The notes under the pieces: model-generated
Seen by the model: the letters and a program-made list of their open reading frames with translations, nothing else
Database searches by the model: none
What the model was told of the DNA's origin: nothing
Made by a program: the position numbers and the translations under genes
Assembly (NCBI GenBank): GCA_015520475.1
Contig: WAQA01000016.1
Location: 1 to 7,612 of the forward strand
DNA from: Candidatus Bathyarchaeota archaeon
GTDB lineage: Archaea > Thermoproteota > Bathyarchaeia > Bathyarchaeales > WAQA01
Direction: 5' to 3'
DNA: 7,612 nucleotides
Shown: one piece after another, positions 5,808 through 7,612 of the stretch
Position numbering within the stretch: position 1 is the stretch's first letter
How the letters are laid out: each line of letters starts with the position of its first letter

Positions 5808-6734
5808 TTGAAAGAAATAGACTATTACATACCCTCCAGGATACCGTCTGAATTCGAATGTTTCGAGCAGCCTCCTAGGCAGCTAGCTGTTGGAAGCCAA
5901 GGTAAACTTGGAGCTTTAAGGATAAGCCTCCGCAGAGATGGTGAAAGAACAGTTATAGGGGATCTCTTCTCCAGGATTCCGCTCCAGGTTCTCAGGGCCC
6001 TCTACATAGATGAGCGCCTTCCTGGAATGGCCTTCATATACATTATGTCTCCAAGCGGCGGGATAGTTCAGGGGGACAGGCTTAGAATCGACATATCCGT
6101 TGGGAGGGAGGCGATGGTTCACTTCACAACCCAATCAGCAACTAAGATTTATAGGATGAACAGGAACTATGCAACCCAGATCCTGAACTTGGAGGCTGAT
6201 GAGGGGAGCTATGTAGAGTTCATCCCTGACATGATAATCCCATATGTAAACTCAAGGTTCTATCAGGAAGTGAACCTTAAAGTCCATGATGAAGCAACAG
6301 TCATCTACTCTGAGATGATAGCTCCTGGGAGGGCTGCTAGGGGAGAATCCTTCAGATATGACATAATATACTCGAGGATAGAGGCTAGAAACCAGGATGG
6401 GAGATTGAGGTTTATGGATACAGTGATCCTCAAGCCTAAATCATCCAATCTGAGGAGCCTCGGCGTCCTCGGAGGCTACGATTTCCTCGGCAACCTCTAC
6501 CTTCTAGGCGGAGACGTTAACCATGAAGATCTGAGCAGCCGAATCCAAGGTATGCTCCGGATGATGGGTGGGGATGCTGTTGGAGGCTGCGGCGTCCTCC
6601 CAGACGGGGATGGAGTTATAGTTCGAGTCTTAAGCGGGGCATCCTCAACCTTAAGGGAGGCGATGAGGACGGTCTGGAGTATGATACGTGAGGAGATTCT
6701 AGGCGTCCCAGCATGTAGGGTGAGGAAGTATTGA
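5808..6734 (+). CDS. ureD: Urease accessory protein UreD (UreH)
   Basis: UreD is the beta-helical scaffold that binds apo-urease and, with UreF and UreG, forms the activation complex; work on homologs indicates a tunnel through it for nickel. The protein has 308 residues, normal to slightly long. Diagnostic segments are SPSGGIVQGDRL (81-92), HFTTQSATKIYR (105-116), VEFIPDMIIPY (136-146), GRAARGESFRYD (174-185) and a C-terminal VIVRVLSG (270-277) followed by a helix ending PACRVRKY. The start is TTG 5808 with GAGG (5797-5800) 7 bases upstream, overlapping the ureG stop. It is the last gene of the operon. Only 8 bases separate it from the end of the opposing VirB4-like gene, and no hairpin or T-run terminator is visible there. 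Confidence 0.95.
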   Translation: MKEIDYYIPSRIPSEFECFEQPPRQLAVGSQGKLGALRISLRRDGERTVIGDLFSRIPLQVLRALYIDERLPGMAFIYIMSPSGGIVQGDRLRIDISVGREAMVHFTTQSATKIYRMNRNYATQILNLEADEGSYVEFIPDMIIPYVNSRFYQEVNLKVHDEATVIYSEMIAPGRAARGESFRYDIIYSRIEARNQDGRLRFMDTVILKPKSSNLRSLGVLGGYDFLGNLYLLGGDVNHEDLSSRIQGMLRMMGGDAVGGCGVLPDGDGVIVRVLSGASSTLREAMRTVWSMIREEILGVPACRVRKY

Positions 6735-6742
6735 TGTGAACC

Positions 6743-7612
6743 CTAAACCCTTCCAGTCAATATCAACTCTGATGGTTTCGTTGTGAATATTTTATGCTCC
6801 TCATCCGTTGCTGTGAAGTCAACTGGAACATGGATGTTCTCGGCTATTAGGAGGCCCTGTCCAGTCTGGAAGCTGAGGACGGCGTCTATTTCAGCCTCTG
6901 AGAGGGCGAATGCCTCCATAAGGGTTCCAGCTGCCGATTCATCCTGTCTGAGAAGTATCTTGGTTGCGCAGTTCTCCAGTAGGGCCCTCCCCTCATCCAG
7001 AACATCCATGATCCTTTGAGTGTTCAGTATGAATGCGACGTTACGTTTCCTCCCCATCCTAGCTACTGACTCGAGGAACCTCGCCGCTGCTGGAATCGAG
7101 GTGTAAAGCCAGACCTCATCCACAATTACTATCTTCGGCGTGTGGATCGGTATGAACTCAGCGTTGTTCAGCATGCTCCATATCCCAGCGAAGATTAGGA
7201 GGCTTGCATTCTTCAGGCTGGTCTGCTCCTCAGAGTATACTCCTTTATGGAGGGGTTTAAGGTTGAAGATCATCCTTGGAGTGAACTCTAATGGTTTACC
7301 CATCACCAGGTAGCTGTCAGCCCCCTCTATTAATGGGCGGAGCCTCCTCTTCACCTTCAAATCCGCCTTCTGATATGCTTCGAGGAGGTCTCCAGCCTCC
7401 TCAACCAGGCCTCTGATAACCTCACGTTCCCCCCTCACGTTTATCCCTGCCAATGCATAGATGAGTCCAGCTGCAGCGTCCTTGTCGATCTTGAACGTTC
7501 TGATTGGGTCCATGCCCAGGTTAACCTTCCCATCCACATCTACGATCCTAGCGTCTAGGAGCTCACCAACCCTCACATACTCCGCTTCAGGATCAATTAT
7601 GAAGAATGAGAG
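6743..7612 (-). CDS. VirB4/TraC-family ATPase, C-terminal part (5' end outside window)
   Basis: This is the C-terminal half of a VirB4/TraC/CagE-type AAA+-like ATPase that powers DNA or protein transfer in conjugative and type IV secretion systems; related archaeal ATPases are common. The frame runs without a stop to the window edge. The residues before GTG 7576 read SFFIIDPEAEY, matching the strand after Walker A in VirB4 (a DPEGEY-like motif), so 7576 is not the true start. In the 289-residue fragment the Walker B motif IVIVDEVW (161-168), RKRN (189-192), NTQ (197-199) and KILLRQ (218-223) follow in family order. Walker A must lie beyond 7612. No membrane segments are seen. It ends with TAG facing ureD. 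Whether it belongs to a mobile element or a chromosomal locus cannot be judged here. HerA or FtsK relatives are less likely because of the DEVW...RKRN...NTQ pattern. Confidence 0.85.
   Translation of the reverse strand, partial: LSFFIIDPEAEYVRVGELLDARIVDVDGKVNLGMDPIRTFKIDKDAAAGLIYALAGINVRGEREVIRGLVEEAGDLLEAYQKADLKVKRRLRPLIEGADSYLVMGKPLEFTPRMIFNLKPLHKGVYSEEQTSLKNASLLIFAGIWSMLNNAEFIPIHTPKIVIVDEVWLYTSIPAAARFLESVARMGRKRNVAFILNTQRIMDVLDEGRALLENCATKILLRQDESAAGTLMEAFALSEAEIDAVLSFQTGQGLLIAENIHVPVDFTATDEEHKIFTTKPSELILTGRV

Noticed and set aside
6735..6800. Terminator between ureD and the convergent gene
   Set aside because: No inverted repeat or run of T was found; a weak TATTTTAT around 6788-6795 lies inside the opposing coding sequence and is not convincing.
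7574..7576. GTG 7576 on the minus strand as the start of the VirB4-like gene
   Set aside because: The frame stays open to the window edge and the preceding codons encode the conserved DPEAEY segment, so the gene begins outside the window.

Overview
This window carries what looks like a complete urea-uptake and urease operon from an archaeon, read left to right, followed by the 3' part of a VirB4/TraC-type conjugation or secretion ATPase read in the opposite direction. The archaeal assignment is an inference. It rests on GGAGGTG-type ribosome binding sites, heavy use of AGG/AGA (Arg) and ATA (Ile) codons, absence of an obvious bacterial -35/-10 promoter, and the archaeal look of the UreE and VirB4 proteins. 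A TACK-lineage archaeon (Bathyarchaeia, Nitrososphaeria or relatives) is the best guess, but the lineage cannot be fixed from the sequence alone. No RNA genes, CRISPR arrays or insertion sequences are visible, and no gap between genes exceeds 130 bases.

Layout. Positions 1-129 are an AT-rich upstream region with possible archaeal promoter elements. The operon then runs: urea channel of the UT family (130-1053); a possible 15-codon leader ORF with a very strong ribosome binding site (1073-1120); ureA (1117-1419); ureB (1423-1791); ureC (1806-3527); an unrecognised 123-residue Cys/His-rich protein (3533-3904); ureE (best read from a CTG codon at 3901 to 4428); ureF (4425-5129); ureG (5135-5797); ureD (5808-6734). 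Spacing is tight throughout: gaps are 3-19 bases and three junctions are 4-base overlaps of the form NTGA. Only 8 bases separate the ureD stop from the stop of the convergent VirB4-like gene, which leaves the window at 7612 without its 5' end.

How the genes work together. The channel lets urea cross the membrane. UreA, UreB and UreC form the nickel urease that hydrolyses urea to ammonia and carbamate. UreD, UreF and the GTPase UreG form the maturation complex that carbamylates the active-site lysine and inserts two nickel ions delivered by UreE. All nickel ligands and catalytic residues of UreC are present, so the enzyme should be active. No nickel importer is seen in the window.

The points most worth a second look are the unknown protein between ureC and ureE, the apparent CTG start of ureE, the leader ORF coupled to ureA, and the unusually similar DNA of parts of the two halves of the urea channel, including an apparent copy of its ribosome-binding region in the interdomain linker.
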